Of a DNA stretch of 39,473 bases, positions 16,055 to 22,092 are shown in pieces. The stretch's first letter is position 1. Every line of letters starts with the position of its first letter. The notes below the pieces were generated by a model that worked only from the letters and a program-made list of their open reading frames with translations, made no database searches and was not told the DNA's origin. The position numbers were made by a program, and so were the translations under genes. The DNA is from Eubacteriales Family XIII. Incertae Sedis bacterium (lineage in GTDB: Bacteria; Bacillota; Clostridia; Peptostreptococcales; Anaerovoracaceae): NCBI GenBank assembly GCA_031272365.1, contig JAISTX010000009.1, forward strand, positions 1-39,473, in the 5' to 3' direction.

Positions 16055-16843
16055 ATGAAAGTATATTATTTCACGGGCACGGGCAACAGCCGGTACATCG
16101 CGGAGCGGATCTGCGCCGCGGCGGGCGGCGGCGAGGCGCTTTCCATCGCGGAGGCTTTGAGAGGGCAGGGCGGCGCCGGCACATCGGACATCGTCCTTTC
16201 GGGCGACGCGGTCGGCCTCGTCTTCCCCGTCTACTGGCTCTGCGTGCCGGCTCCCGCCATACAATTCCTGCGGCGCGTGCGCATCGAGAGCTCCTACATT
16301 TTCGCGGTCCTAAACTACGGCGGGATCGCTCTGACGGCGCACGACCACCTGCTGGAGATCGCGCGGGAGCGGGGCATCCGCCTCTCCCTGCTCGCGGGCT
16401 GCAGGATGCCGGACAATTTCGCGCCGTGGTACGACCTCGAACGCATGAACCGCCGCTTCACGGCGGACAAAATCCAAGCGAAGGCCGACCGCGTCGCGTC
16501 GCGCGTCGCGGCCAGGCGGAAGGGCGGCACGCACGCAACCATCACGCGGCCGTTCCTTTATTATTCCAAAAAAAGGGCGGCGCGCGAGGCGCTTGATTTC
16601 GACAAGCGCATTTTCCGCGTCGAGGCGCATTGCACGGGATGCGGCCTCTGCGCACAGGCCTGCCCCGCCGGGAACATCCGCTTCGGCACGGAAGGCGGCA
16701 CGGGCCCCAGGCCGGTCTTCGGCGGCGCCTGCTGGTGCTGCCTCGCCTGCACGAACACCTGCCCAGTGAACGCCATCCGCTGCAAGGGCGAGAAAAACAA
16801 AGCGCGTTACTACAACCCCTTTGTCACCCCAATAGAAAATTAG
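16055..16843 (+). CDS. EFR1-type flavodoxin/ferredoxin fusion protein
   Basis: 262 residues. The N-terminus MKVYYFTGTGNSRYIAERI is the FMN phosphate-binding loop of a flavodoxin-like domain (about residues 1-160). The C-terminus holds two [4Fe-4S] motifs, CTGCGLCAQACPAGNI (about 193-208) and CWCCLACTNTCPVNAI. EFR1-family proteins carry electrons between flavin and iron-sulfur partners in anaerobes; the actual partner is unknown. AAGGAG at 16042-16047 sets the start at 16055. Divergent from the TetR gene, which probably regulates it. Confidence 0.9.
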   Translation: MKVYYFTGTGNSRYIAERICAAAGGGEALSIAEALRGQGGAGTSDIVLSGDAVGLVFPVYWLCVPAPAIQFLRRVRIESSYIFAVLNYGGIALTAHDHLLEIARERGIRLSLLAGCRMPDNFAPWYDLERMNRRFTADKIQAKADRVASRVAARRKGGTHATITRPFLYYSKKRAAREALDFDKRIFRVEAHCTGCGLCAQACPAGNIRFGTEGGTGPRPVFGGACWCCLACTNTCPVNAIRCKGEKNKARYYNPFVTPIEN

Positions 16844-16860
16844 TACAGCTGGGCCACATG

Positions 16861-16869
16861 TGGTATATT
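16861..16869 (+). promoter_or_regulatory. Extended -10 promoter of the C39-like peptidase gene
   Basis: TGTGGTATATT with TATATT at 16864-16869; the ATG at 16877 starts 7 nt later. Leaderless transcript predicted. Confidence 0.6.
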
Positions 16870-16876
16870 ATCCTCT

Positions 16877-17509
16877 ATGGACAATCCGCTTGCTTACCAG
16901 AGGACGGAATACGACTGCGGGCCGACGACGCTGCTGAACGCGCTGACGTTCCTGTTCCGACGGGGGGAGATCCCGCCGGACCTGCTGAAATTTGTGACGA
17001 TCTACGCGACCGACGGGCTCGGCGCCTTCGGGCAGCACGGGCGCGGCGGCACGTCTATGCTCGCGATGATGTTCGTCAGCGGCTGGCTCAACGAGTACGC
17101 GCGTTCGACGGGCTTCCCGGTCAGTGCGGAATACGTGACCGGCGCGGAGGCCCCGGTGCGGCGCGGGAGCCGCGCGAGCCTCGCGCTGCAGGAGGGCGGC
17201 GTCGTGATCGCGCGCGTGATGCATGAGGAGGACGAGCACTACATCCTGCTGACGGGCATCGACGGCGAGGGCGTCTACGCGTGGGACCCATACTACGCGG
17301 AGAAAGAGGGCACGGAAGGCGCGGAGGGCGTCCTGTGGATCGGCGACCAGCCCTGCAAAGCCAACCGCCTGGTGCCGCTCGCGCAGTTTGTGCGCACGGA
17401 CGGCTACGCGCTTTACCGGCAGGTGCCGCCGGCCAAGCGCGAGTCCGTCATCGTCTTCAACACGAGCCGGCGCCCCGCGGGGCCCACGGAGCCCGAGTAT
17501 ACGATTTGA
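16877..17509 (+). CDS. C39-like cysteine peptidase
   Basis: 210 residues. Papain-fold pattern of the C39 group: Cys14 in YDCGPTTLLNAL, His121 in EDEHYILLTGI and Asp137 in WDPYYA, the expected order and spacing for a catalytic triad. No signal peptide and no ABC-transporter domains, so unlike bacteriocin exporters it acts alone in the cytoplasm. The substrate is unknown; peptide processing or an amidohydrolase reaction are possible. It has its own promoter and no ribosome-binding site, in keeping with a leaderless mRNA. Confidence 0.8.
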   Translation: MDNPLAYQRTEYDCGPTTLLNALTFLFRRGEIPPDLLKFVTIYATDGLGAFGQHGRGGTSMLAMMFVSGWLNEYARSTGFPVSAEYVTGAEAPVRRGSRASLALQEGGVVIARVMHEEDEHYILLTGIDGEGVYAWDPYYAEKEGTEGAEGVLWIGDQPCKANRLVPLAQFVRTDGYALYRQVPPAKRESVIVFNTSRRPAGPTEPEYTI

Positions 17510-17529
17510 CGAAGCGCCGCACCGGGTTG

Positions 17530-17538
17530 TGGTAAACT
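17530..17538 (+). promoter_or_regulatory. Extended -10 promoter of the recombinase gene
   Basis: TGTGGTAAACT with TAAACT at 17533-17538, 10 nt before the ATG at 17549. TTGACG at 17506-17511 is 21 bp upstream, too far for a normal -35. Confidence 0.5.
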
Positions 17539-17548
17539 ATCATCTAGA

Positions 17549-18667
17549 ATGAACGCACGGGAAATACACATCCACAACAAGAGCGGCAAGCCCGACAACA
17601 TCGTGCTCAAAGAGACGCTCATCGAGGAGCAGTGCGCGGAGATCGAACGCGAGCTGCCGTCGTTCCTGCGCGGCTATTTCCTGTACCTGAAAGGCCATCT
17701 GCTGCCGCTCTCCCGGCTCGCCTACCTGCGCGACGTGAAGTTTTTCCTCGGCTGGCTCATCCGCGAGACCGACCTCACGCGGGCGGAAACCCAGCGCGCG
17801 ATCAAGGCGGACGAGCTCGCGTCCGTGCAGTCGGTCGACGTCAACATCTTCCTCGACTACTGCCGCAAATACAAGGTCGAAAACGAGGACGGCGTCACGA
17901 CCGTCTACCACAACGACAACCGCTCGCTCGCGCGGAAGCGCAGCTCGGTGTCGGTGCTGTTCAAATACCTCTACCGCGACGGCTACGTGCCGAAGAACAT
18001 CACGGACGGCTTCGACCCGATCCGCCTGCCGCACGCGGGCGACAAGGAGATCAAGCACCTTGACGATAATGAGGTCATGGTGATGCTCGACGCCGTGGCG
18101 ACGGGCGAGGGCCTGACGAAAAAGGAAAAGAAGTTTTGGGAGAAGACGAAGCGCCGCGACCGCGCCATGCTGCTGCTGTTCGTGACCTACGGCCTGCGCC
18201 TGTCCGAGCTGCACCAGCTCAACCTGTCGAGCTTCCACTTCGGGCGCGGCGAGTTCAAGATCTTCCGCAAGCGCGGCAAGGAGGCCATCATGCCGCTCAA
18301 CGAATCGGTCACGCGCGCGCTGTCCGCCTATATCGAGGGCGAGCGCGGGGCGCCCGCTGACCCGGACGGCCCCGACGGCGACGCGCTCTTCCTCTCGCTG
18401 CAGGGGCGCCGCATGACGGAGCGCCAGATCCGCGAAATGGTGAAGAAATACACGTCGATCGCGCTCGGCACGGGCCGCGACGCCGGCTACAGCCCGCACA
18501 AGCTGCGCGCGACGACCGCGACCTCCCTCATCGAGCGCGGCAACTCGATCTACGACGTGCAGGAGCTGTTGAACCACGACAACATCACGACGACGCAGCT
18601 GTACGCGGCGCACCGGAAGGGCGCAAAAAGGGAATTGATCCGGGATTTGGAGTGGGATCTTGATTGA
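17549..18667 (+). CDS. Tyrosine recombinase (XerC/D-like)
   Basis: 372 residues. N-terminal SAM-like core-binding domain (about 40-165) and C-terminal catalytic domain. Catalytic residues are visible: Arg in TYGLRLSELHQL (about 215), Lys in RKRGKEA, His-x-x-Arg in SPHKLRATTAT (about 316), His in LLNHDNITTTQLY and the nucleophile Tyr at the end of that motif (about 351). It is longer than XerC/XerD (about 300) and has an insert KKEKKFWEKTKRRD before the catalytic Arg. No phage genes, tRNA or att-like sites are adjacent, so a resident chromosomal recombinase is likelier than an integrase of an element in this window. Confidence 0.88.
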   Translation: MNAREIHIHNKSGKPDNIVLKETLIEEQCAEIERELPSFLRGYFLYLKGHLLPLSRLAYLRDVKFFLGWLIRETDLTRAETQRAIKADELASVQSVDVNIFLDYCRKYKVENEDGVTTVYHNDNRSLARKRSSVSVLFKYLYRDGYVPKNITDGFDPIRLPHAGDKEIKHLDDNEVMVMLDAVATGEGLTKKEKKFWEKTKRRDRAMLLLFVTYGLRLSELHQLNLSSFHFGRGEFKIFRKRGKEAIMPLNESVTRALSAYIEGERGAPADPDGPDGDALFLSLQGRRMTERQIREMVKKYTSIALGTGRDAGYSPHKLRATTATSLIERGNSIYDVQELLNHDNITTTQLYAAHRKGAKRELIRDLEWDLD

Positions 18668-18734
18668 ATTTTGAATTGAGAATTGAGAATTTTTTTGTTG
18701 GATTGGTGCTGTTTGTTTATGGGGAAGATGAGCG
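18668..18734 (+). other. Short AT-rich gap with GAATTGA repeats
   Basis: Contains direct repeats of GAATTGAGAATTGAGAAT type followed by a T-run. No hairpin strong enough to call an intrinsic terminator. Confidence 0.4.
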
Positions 18735-20084
18735 TTGACGGTGAGTTTTGAGGATCGAATAACTGGCTTGCTGGGTGACTGCGAGCGCGCTGTTTCCGGG
18801 CTTTTTGCGCCGATGGACGCTGTTTGCGAGGCGAATACCCTGCGGGTGCTGGACGCGTTCCGGGGGAACCGGCTGTCCGACGCGCATTTCGGGTGGGCCA
18901 CGGGCTATGGCTACGACGACGCGGGGAGGGCGGTCTGCGAACGGATTTTCGCGGATGTGTTCGGCGCGGAGGCGGCGCTCGTGCGGACGCAGATCGTGAA
19001 CGGCACGCACGCGATTTCGCTGTGTTTCTACGGGCTTTTGCGGCCCGGGGACAAGCTTTTGTATTGCACGGGCGCGCCGTACGACACGCTGCGCCGTGTC
19101 GTGGATCCGGGAACCTTCGCGGATGATGGTGCCTGGATTCCGGGTCAAGCCCGGAATGAAGGCAGTGGTGGCCTAGCACGGAATGATGGCCCTGACGAGG
19201 GGTCGCTTGCGGACTTCGGGATCGGGTATTTGCAGGCGGACCTGACGGGGGAGGGCGGTTTCGACTGGGACGCCATCACGGAAGCCCTGCAAGACCCCGC
19301 CGTGAAGATGGCGGCCATCCAGCGCGCGACGGGCTATTCCGACCGCCCCGCCATCACGCCCCCCAAAATACGGGAATGGGCGCGTTTCGTGCGCGCAAAG
19401 CGCCCCGACGTCATCCTGATGTGCGACAATTGCTACGGCGAATTCCTTGATACAAAAGAACCCACCGCGGACGACGGCCAGGGCGGCGCCGTGGACATCA
19501 TGGCCGGCTCGCTCATCAAAAACCCGGGCGGCGGCCTCGCGCTTTCCGGGGGCTACATCGCCGGGAAAAGGGATTTGGTTGACAAAATATCGTTCCGGTT
19601 GACCTGTCCGGGCATCGGCAGCGAATGCGGGCTGACGTTCGGCCAGACACGCACCGTGCTGCAGGGGCTCTTCCTCGCGCCGCGCGTCGTGAAGGACGCC
19701 GTGAAGGGCGCGATCCTGTGCGCCAAGGTCTTCGAAACGCTCGGCTACCGCGTATTCCCGAAGCCGGAAGACCCGCGCAGCGACATCGTCCAGGCCATCG
19801 AGCTCGGGACGCCGGAAAAGCTCTGCGCCTTCTGCGAGGGCATCATGGCCGCCTCGCCCGTAGACGCCTTCGTGAAGCCCGTGCCCTGGGACATGCCGGG
19901 GTACCGGGACCCGGTCATCATGGCGTCCGGCGCCTTCGTGACGGGCTCCTCGATCGAGCTGTCCGCCGACGGGCCCCTCCGCCCGCCGTACAACGTGTAT
20001 TTCCAGGGCGGCCTGACTTACGAGCACGCAAAAATCGGCATCCGGTCGGCGCTCGAACAGTTATTCAAATTGGCGGAAAAATGA
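18735..20084 (+). CDS. Methionine-gamma-lyase-like PLP enzyme with in-frame repeat insertion
   Basis: 449 residues. Family once called aluminium-resistance protein (YnbB-like), fold type I PLP enzymes with presumed sulfur-amino-acid lyase activity. Recognised by RVLDAFRGNRLSDAHFGWATGYGYDD, RTQIVNGTHAISLCFYGLL, the PLP lysine in GSLIKNPGGGLALSGGYIAGK and the C-terminal GLTYEHAKIGI. Residues about 128-157 (AWIPGQARNEGSGGLARNDG and flanks) are extra: they are encoded by a palindromic repeat between the conserved APYDTL and GSLADFGIGY segments. The frame is kept, so the enzyme may still work. TTG at 18735 is the likely start; GTG at 18741 is the alternative. It overlaps the next gene (ATGA). Confidence 0.88.
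   Translation: MTVSFEDRITGLLGDCERAVSGLFAPMDAVCEANTLRVLDAFRGNRLSDAHFGWATGYGYDDAGRAVCERIFADVFGAEAALVRTQIVNGTHAISLCFYGLLRPGDKLLYCTGAPYDTLRRVVDPGTFADDGAWIPGQARNEGSGGLARNDGPDEGSLADFGIGYLQADLTGEGGFDWDAITEALQDPAVKMAAIQRATGYSDRPAITPPKIREWARFVRAKRPDVILMCDNCYGEFLDTKEPTADDGQGGAVDIMAGSLIKNPGGGLALSGGYIAGKRDLVDKISFRLTCPGIGSECGLTFGQTRTVLQGLFLAPRVVKDAVKGAILCAKVFETLGYRVFPKPEDPRSDIVQAIELGTPEKLCAFCEGIMAASPVDAFVKPVPWDMPGYRDPVIMASGAFVTGSSIELSADGPLRPPYNVYFQGGLTYEHAKIGIRSALEQLFKLAEK
19128..19190 (-). repeat. Palindromic repeat inside the PLP-enzyme gene
   Basis: ATTCCGGG (19137-19144) and CCCGGAAT (19150-19157) around TCAAG, in the orientation of the copy at 12544. Similarity continues downstream: both go on as AATGA..CAGT..GG...AGCACGGAA (here 19154-19183, there 12561-12591). 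It interrupts coding sequence without breaking the frame. Confidence 0.85.
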
Positions 20085-20782
20085 ACTATAGGACGACCAC
20101 ATACCTCAAATTCGCGCTGTTGCTCGCGATCCTGGTTGGGATACCGGCCTACTGCTGGTTCCACATCGACGGCTTCTCGGAGGCCTTCAAGAGCCGCGAG
20201 GCCATGAACGCCTTCCTCGCGAGCCACGAGGACACGAACATCCTCATCTACCTCGGCCTGCAGGCCATGCAGGTCATCATCGGCATCATCCCGGGCCAGA
20301 TCGTGCAGTTCGCGGGCGGGTACGTGTTCGGCGGGCCGCTCGCCTACCTGCTCTCGATCACGGGGGCCGCCATCGGCACGACCGTCAGCTTCACCCTCGC
20401 GCGGCACCTGGGCACCGACATCGTCCGCATGATCTTCCGGGAGGACCGCGTCGCGCGCTTCATCGAGCTCATGAACACGCGGAAGGCGTTCGTCGTCATC
20501 CTCGTCGTCTACCTGCTGCCCGGCCTGCCGAAGGACGTCTTCCCGTACGCGGCAGGGCTCTCCCGGATACGCATGCTGCCGTTCCTCGGCGTCAGCCTCG
20601 TCGCCCGGAGCCCCGCCATGGTCGCAAGCCTGCTCTTCGGCTCCTTCCTGCGGGAGGGGAACTACCTGGCGATGTGGATCATCGGCTTCGTCGTCGCCGG
20701 GCTGCTCATCCTCGCCTTCGTCAAGCGCAAACGCCTGCTCTCGCTGTTTGCGGACGTGCACAGCCGTTTCAAAGAATCATAA
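20081..20782 (+). CDS. TVP38/TMEM64 (VTT/DedA-superfamily) membrane protein
   Basis: 233 residues with about five or six hydrophobic segments. Core motif of the superfamily: QIVQFAGGYVFGGPLAYLLSITGAAIGTTVSFTLARHLG, with a later YLLPGLPKDVFPYAAGLS re-entrant-like loop. Members move or flip lipids in membranes; substrate here unknown. ATG at 20081 overlaps the TGA of the PLP-enzyme gene (ATGA), so translation is coupled. The basic C-terminal tail KRKRLL should face the cytoplasm. Confidence 0.88.
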   Translation: MNYRTTTYLKFALLLAILVGIPAYCWFHIDGFSEAFKSREAMNAFLASHEDTNILIYLGLQAMQVIIGIIPGQIVQFAGGYVFGGPLAYLLSITGAAIGTTVSFTLARHLGTDIVRMIFREDRVARFIELMNTRKAFVVILVVYLLPGLPKDVFPYAAGLSRIRMLPFLGVSLVARSPAMVASLLFGSFLREGNYLAMWIIGFVVAGLLILAFVKRKRLLSLFADVHSRFKES

Positions 20783-20836
20783 TACGCCTCTATATTACGC
20801 CCCGATTACAAATAAACGATTGTTCGAATATTTTGC

Positions 20837-20893
20837 TTGACACGGGAACACCGGTTCTGGTATTCTTGCAGCACAAACAGAGAACAGGTGTTA
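20837..20893 (+). promoter_or_regulatory. Promoter with two LexA-type SOS boxes
   Basis: TTGACA (20837-20842), 18 bp, TATTCT (20861-20866). Between them GAAC-ACCG-GTTC (20846-20857) matches the Gram-positive LexA core GAACnnnnGTTC exactly. A second near match, GAAC-AGGT-GTTA (20882-20893), lies 36 bp downstream in the leader. LexA bound to either site would block transcription; DNA damage would release it. Confidence 0.7.
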
Positions 20894-20911
20894 GCGAAAC
20901 AGAGGTGCGAA

Positions 20912-21298
20912 ATGATGGAACGGAAAGATGTGCAGAGAAGAATCCGCCGGCGGCGCAGGATGCGCGCCAGCCAGAGGAACCGCAGGATGGCGAAGCGTTC
21001 GCGCATACCCATGATCACGCTGATGTTTGCGATGATGGTGGGAATTTCTGGATTCGTCTATGCCAGCGGGGCGAATGGGGCGGACAGCGCCTTGACGTAC
21101 AAGGCGGACGCGGCGGCCAAGACCGTCACGGAGGCCGTGGTCGTGCACAGCGGGGACACGATCTGGGGCATCGCGGAATCCCGCAACGACGGGACGCGGG
21201 ACACAAGGCAGATCGTACGGCAGATATGCCAGATCAACGATGTGGAGGCCGGTTCGATCCAGCCGGGGATGGTGCTGCGGGTCCCGGTATTTGCCTGA
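20912..21298 (+). CDS. YneA-like SOS cell-division suppressor (TM plus LysM)
   Basis: 128 residues. A very basic N-terminus (RRIRRRRRMRASQRNRR) precedes one transmembrane helix (about residues 34-52) and a single LysM peptidoglycan-binding domain at the C-terminus (VVVHSGDTIWGIAESRND ... IQPGMVLRVPVFA). The architecture, small size and LexA-boxed promoter match YneA of Bacillus, which delays septation during DNA damage. In Bacillus it lies beside lexA, which is not seen here. AGAGGTG precedes the ATG at 20912; ATG 20915 is equally placed. Function is inferred from architecture and regulation together. Confidence 0.75.
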   Translation: MMERKDVQRRIRRRRRMRASQRNRRMAKRSRIPMITLMFAMMVGISGFVYASGANGADSALTYKADAAAKTVTEAVVVHSGDTIWGIAESRNDGTRDTRQIVRQICQINDVEAGSIQPGMVLRVPVFA

Positions 21299-21321
21299 AG
21301 GGCATATTGCAAGGTATTATA

Positions 21322-21355
21322 AACTATTCCTAAAATCTATGTTTTCGGAATAGTT
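21322..21355. terminator. Bidirectional intrinsic terminator between convergent genes
   Basis: Stem AACTATTCC / GGAATAGTT extended by AAAA/TTTT across one mismatch, loop of about 6 nt. U-runs arise on both strands. It sits between the YneA-like stop and the ruvX stop and overlaps the latter. Confidence 0.75.
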
Positions 21356-21791
21356 AAGTATGGGTATTCAAATAGTCCTGCAAAATGACCACGGCGGCCT
21401 GCCGGTCGACGATCTCTTTGCGCTTTTCGCGCCTCAGGCCGCCCTCGATCATCGCCGCTTCCGCGATCTTCGTGGAGAACCTTTCGTCGTGGAACGCGAC
21501 CTCCACATCAGGCAAGCCGTTGCTGCGCAGCTTGTTCGACAAGGCGTCGGCGAAGGCCCTCACCTTGCGCGTCTGCTCGCTGTCCGACCCGTCGAGCATG
21601 ATGGGCAGCCCGATCACGACGCGTGAACAGCCATTCTCTATGACAGTATCGAGGATCTTCGTCGTATCCTTGCGGATGCCCACGCATTCCAAGACAAAAA
21701 GGCCTTGCGCCGTGAGGCCGAGCGCATCGCTGACCGCAACGCCTATGCGGGCATCCCCGACGTCCAGGCCGAGGGTTTTCTTATTTTCCAA
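21354..21791 (-). CDS. ruvX: RuvX/YqgF Holliday-junction-resolvase-like protein
   Basis: YqgF family: RNase H-like fold, implicated in pre-16S rRNA 5' processing. Motifs: [15 protein letters not shown] (first Asp), [16 protein letters not shown] (acidic residues) and [17 protein letters not shown] at 21791 gives [17 protein letters not shown], matching family length (145 residues); a longer frame from 21824 would run deep into ireB. The TTG start overlaps the ireB stop by 11 nt. alaS-ireB-ruvX is a conserved Firmicutes order. Confidence 0.9.
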   Translation of the reverse strand: MENKKTLGLDVGDARIGVAVSDALGLTAQGLFVLECVGIRKDTTKILDTVIENGCSRVVIGLPIMLDGSDSEQTRKVRAFADALSNKLRSNGLPDVEVAFHDERFSTKIAEAAMIEGGLRREKRKEIVDRQAAVVILQDYLNTHT

Positions 21792-22035
21792 GATATCTGC
21801 GCAATAGCTCTTCCACGAGGTCATCGCGCTCGATGTGCCGGATCAGGTTGCGCGCGTTGTTGTGCCCCGTGATGTAGGAGGGGTCACCCGACAGGATGTA
21901 GCCGACCATCTGGTCGATCGCGTTGTAGCCCTTCTCGTCGAGCGCACTGTAGACCGCTTTCAGGATATCAAAAGTGGTCTTCTGCTCTTCACCCCCCGTA
22001 CCGGTGAATACTTGTGTCTTTCTGTTATCATCCAT
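21781..22035 (-). CDS. ireB: IreB-family regulatory protein (UPF0297)
   Basis: 84 residues with the hallmark [38 protein letters not shown] and [18 protein letters not shown]. In Enterococcus IreB is a small substrate of the Ser/Thr kinase IreK and affects cell-wall stress resistance; the threonines near the N-terminus ([11 protein letters not shown]) would be the phosphosites. GGGGAGGT is 7 nt before the ATG. Sits between alaS and ruvX. Confidence 0.93.
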   Translation of the reverse strand: MDDNRKTQVFTGTGGEEQKTTFDILKAVYSALDEKGYNAIDQMVGYILSGDPSYITGHNNARNLIRHIERDDLVEELLRRYLGK

Positions 22036-22092
22036 CTCGATACCTCCCCCGCCAGCATTTTGCGGGTTGTCTTGAGTATAACAGCAAATCCC

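Noticed and set aside
17549..18667. Recombinase as the integrase of a mobile element in the window
   Set aside because: No tRNA, att-like direct repeats, phage or conjugation genes nearby; the neighbours look like ordinary chromosome.
21792..21824. Longer RuvX start at 21824
   Set aside because: It would overlap ireB by 44 nt and add residues not seen in the family; TTG at 21791 gives the normal N-terminus.
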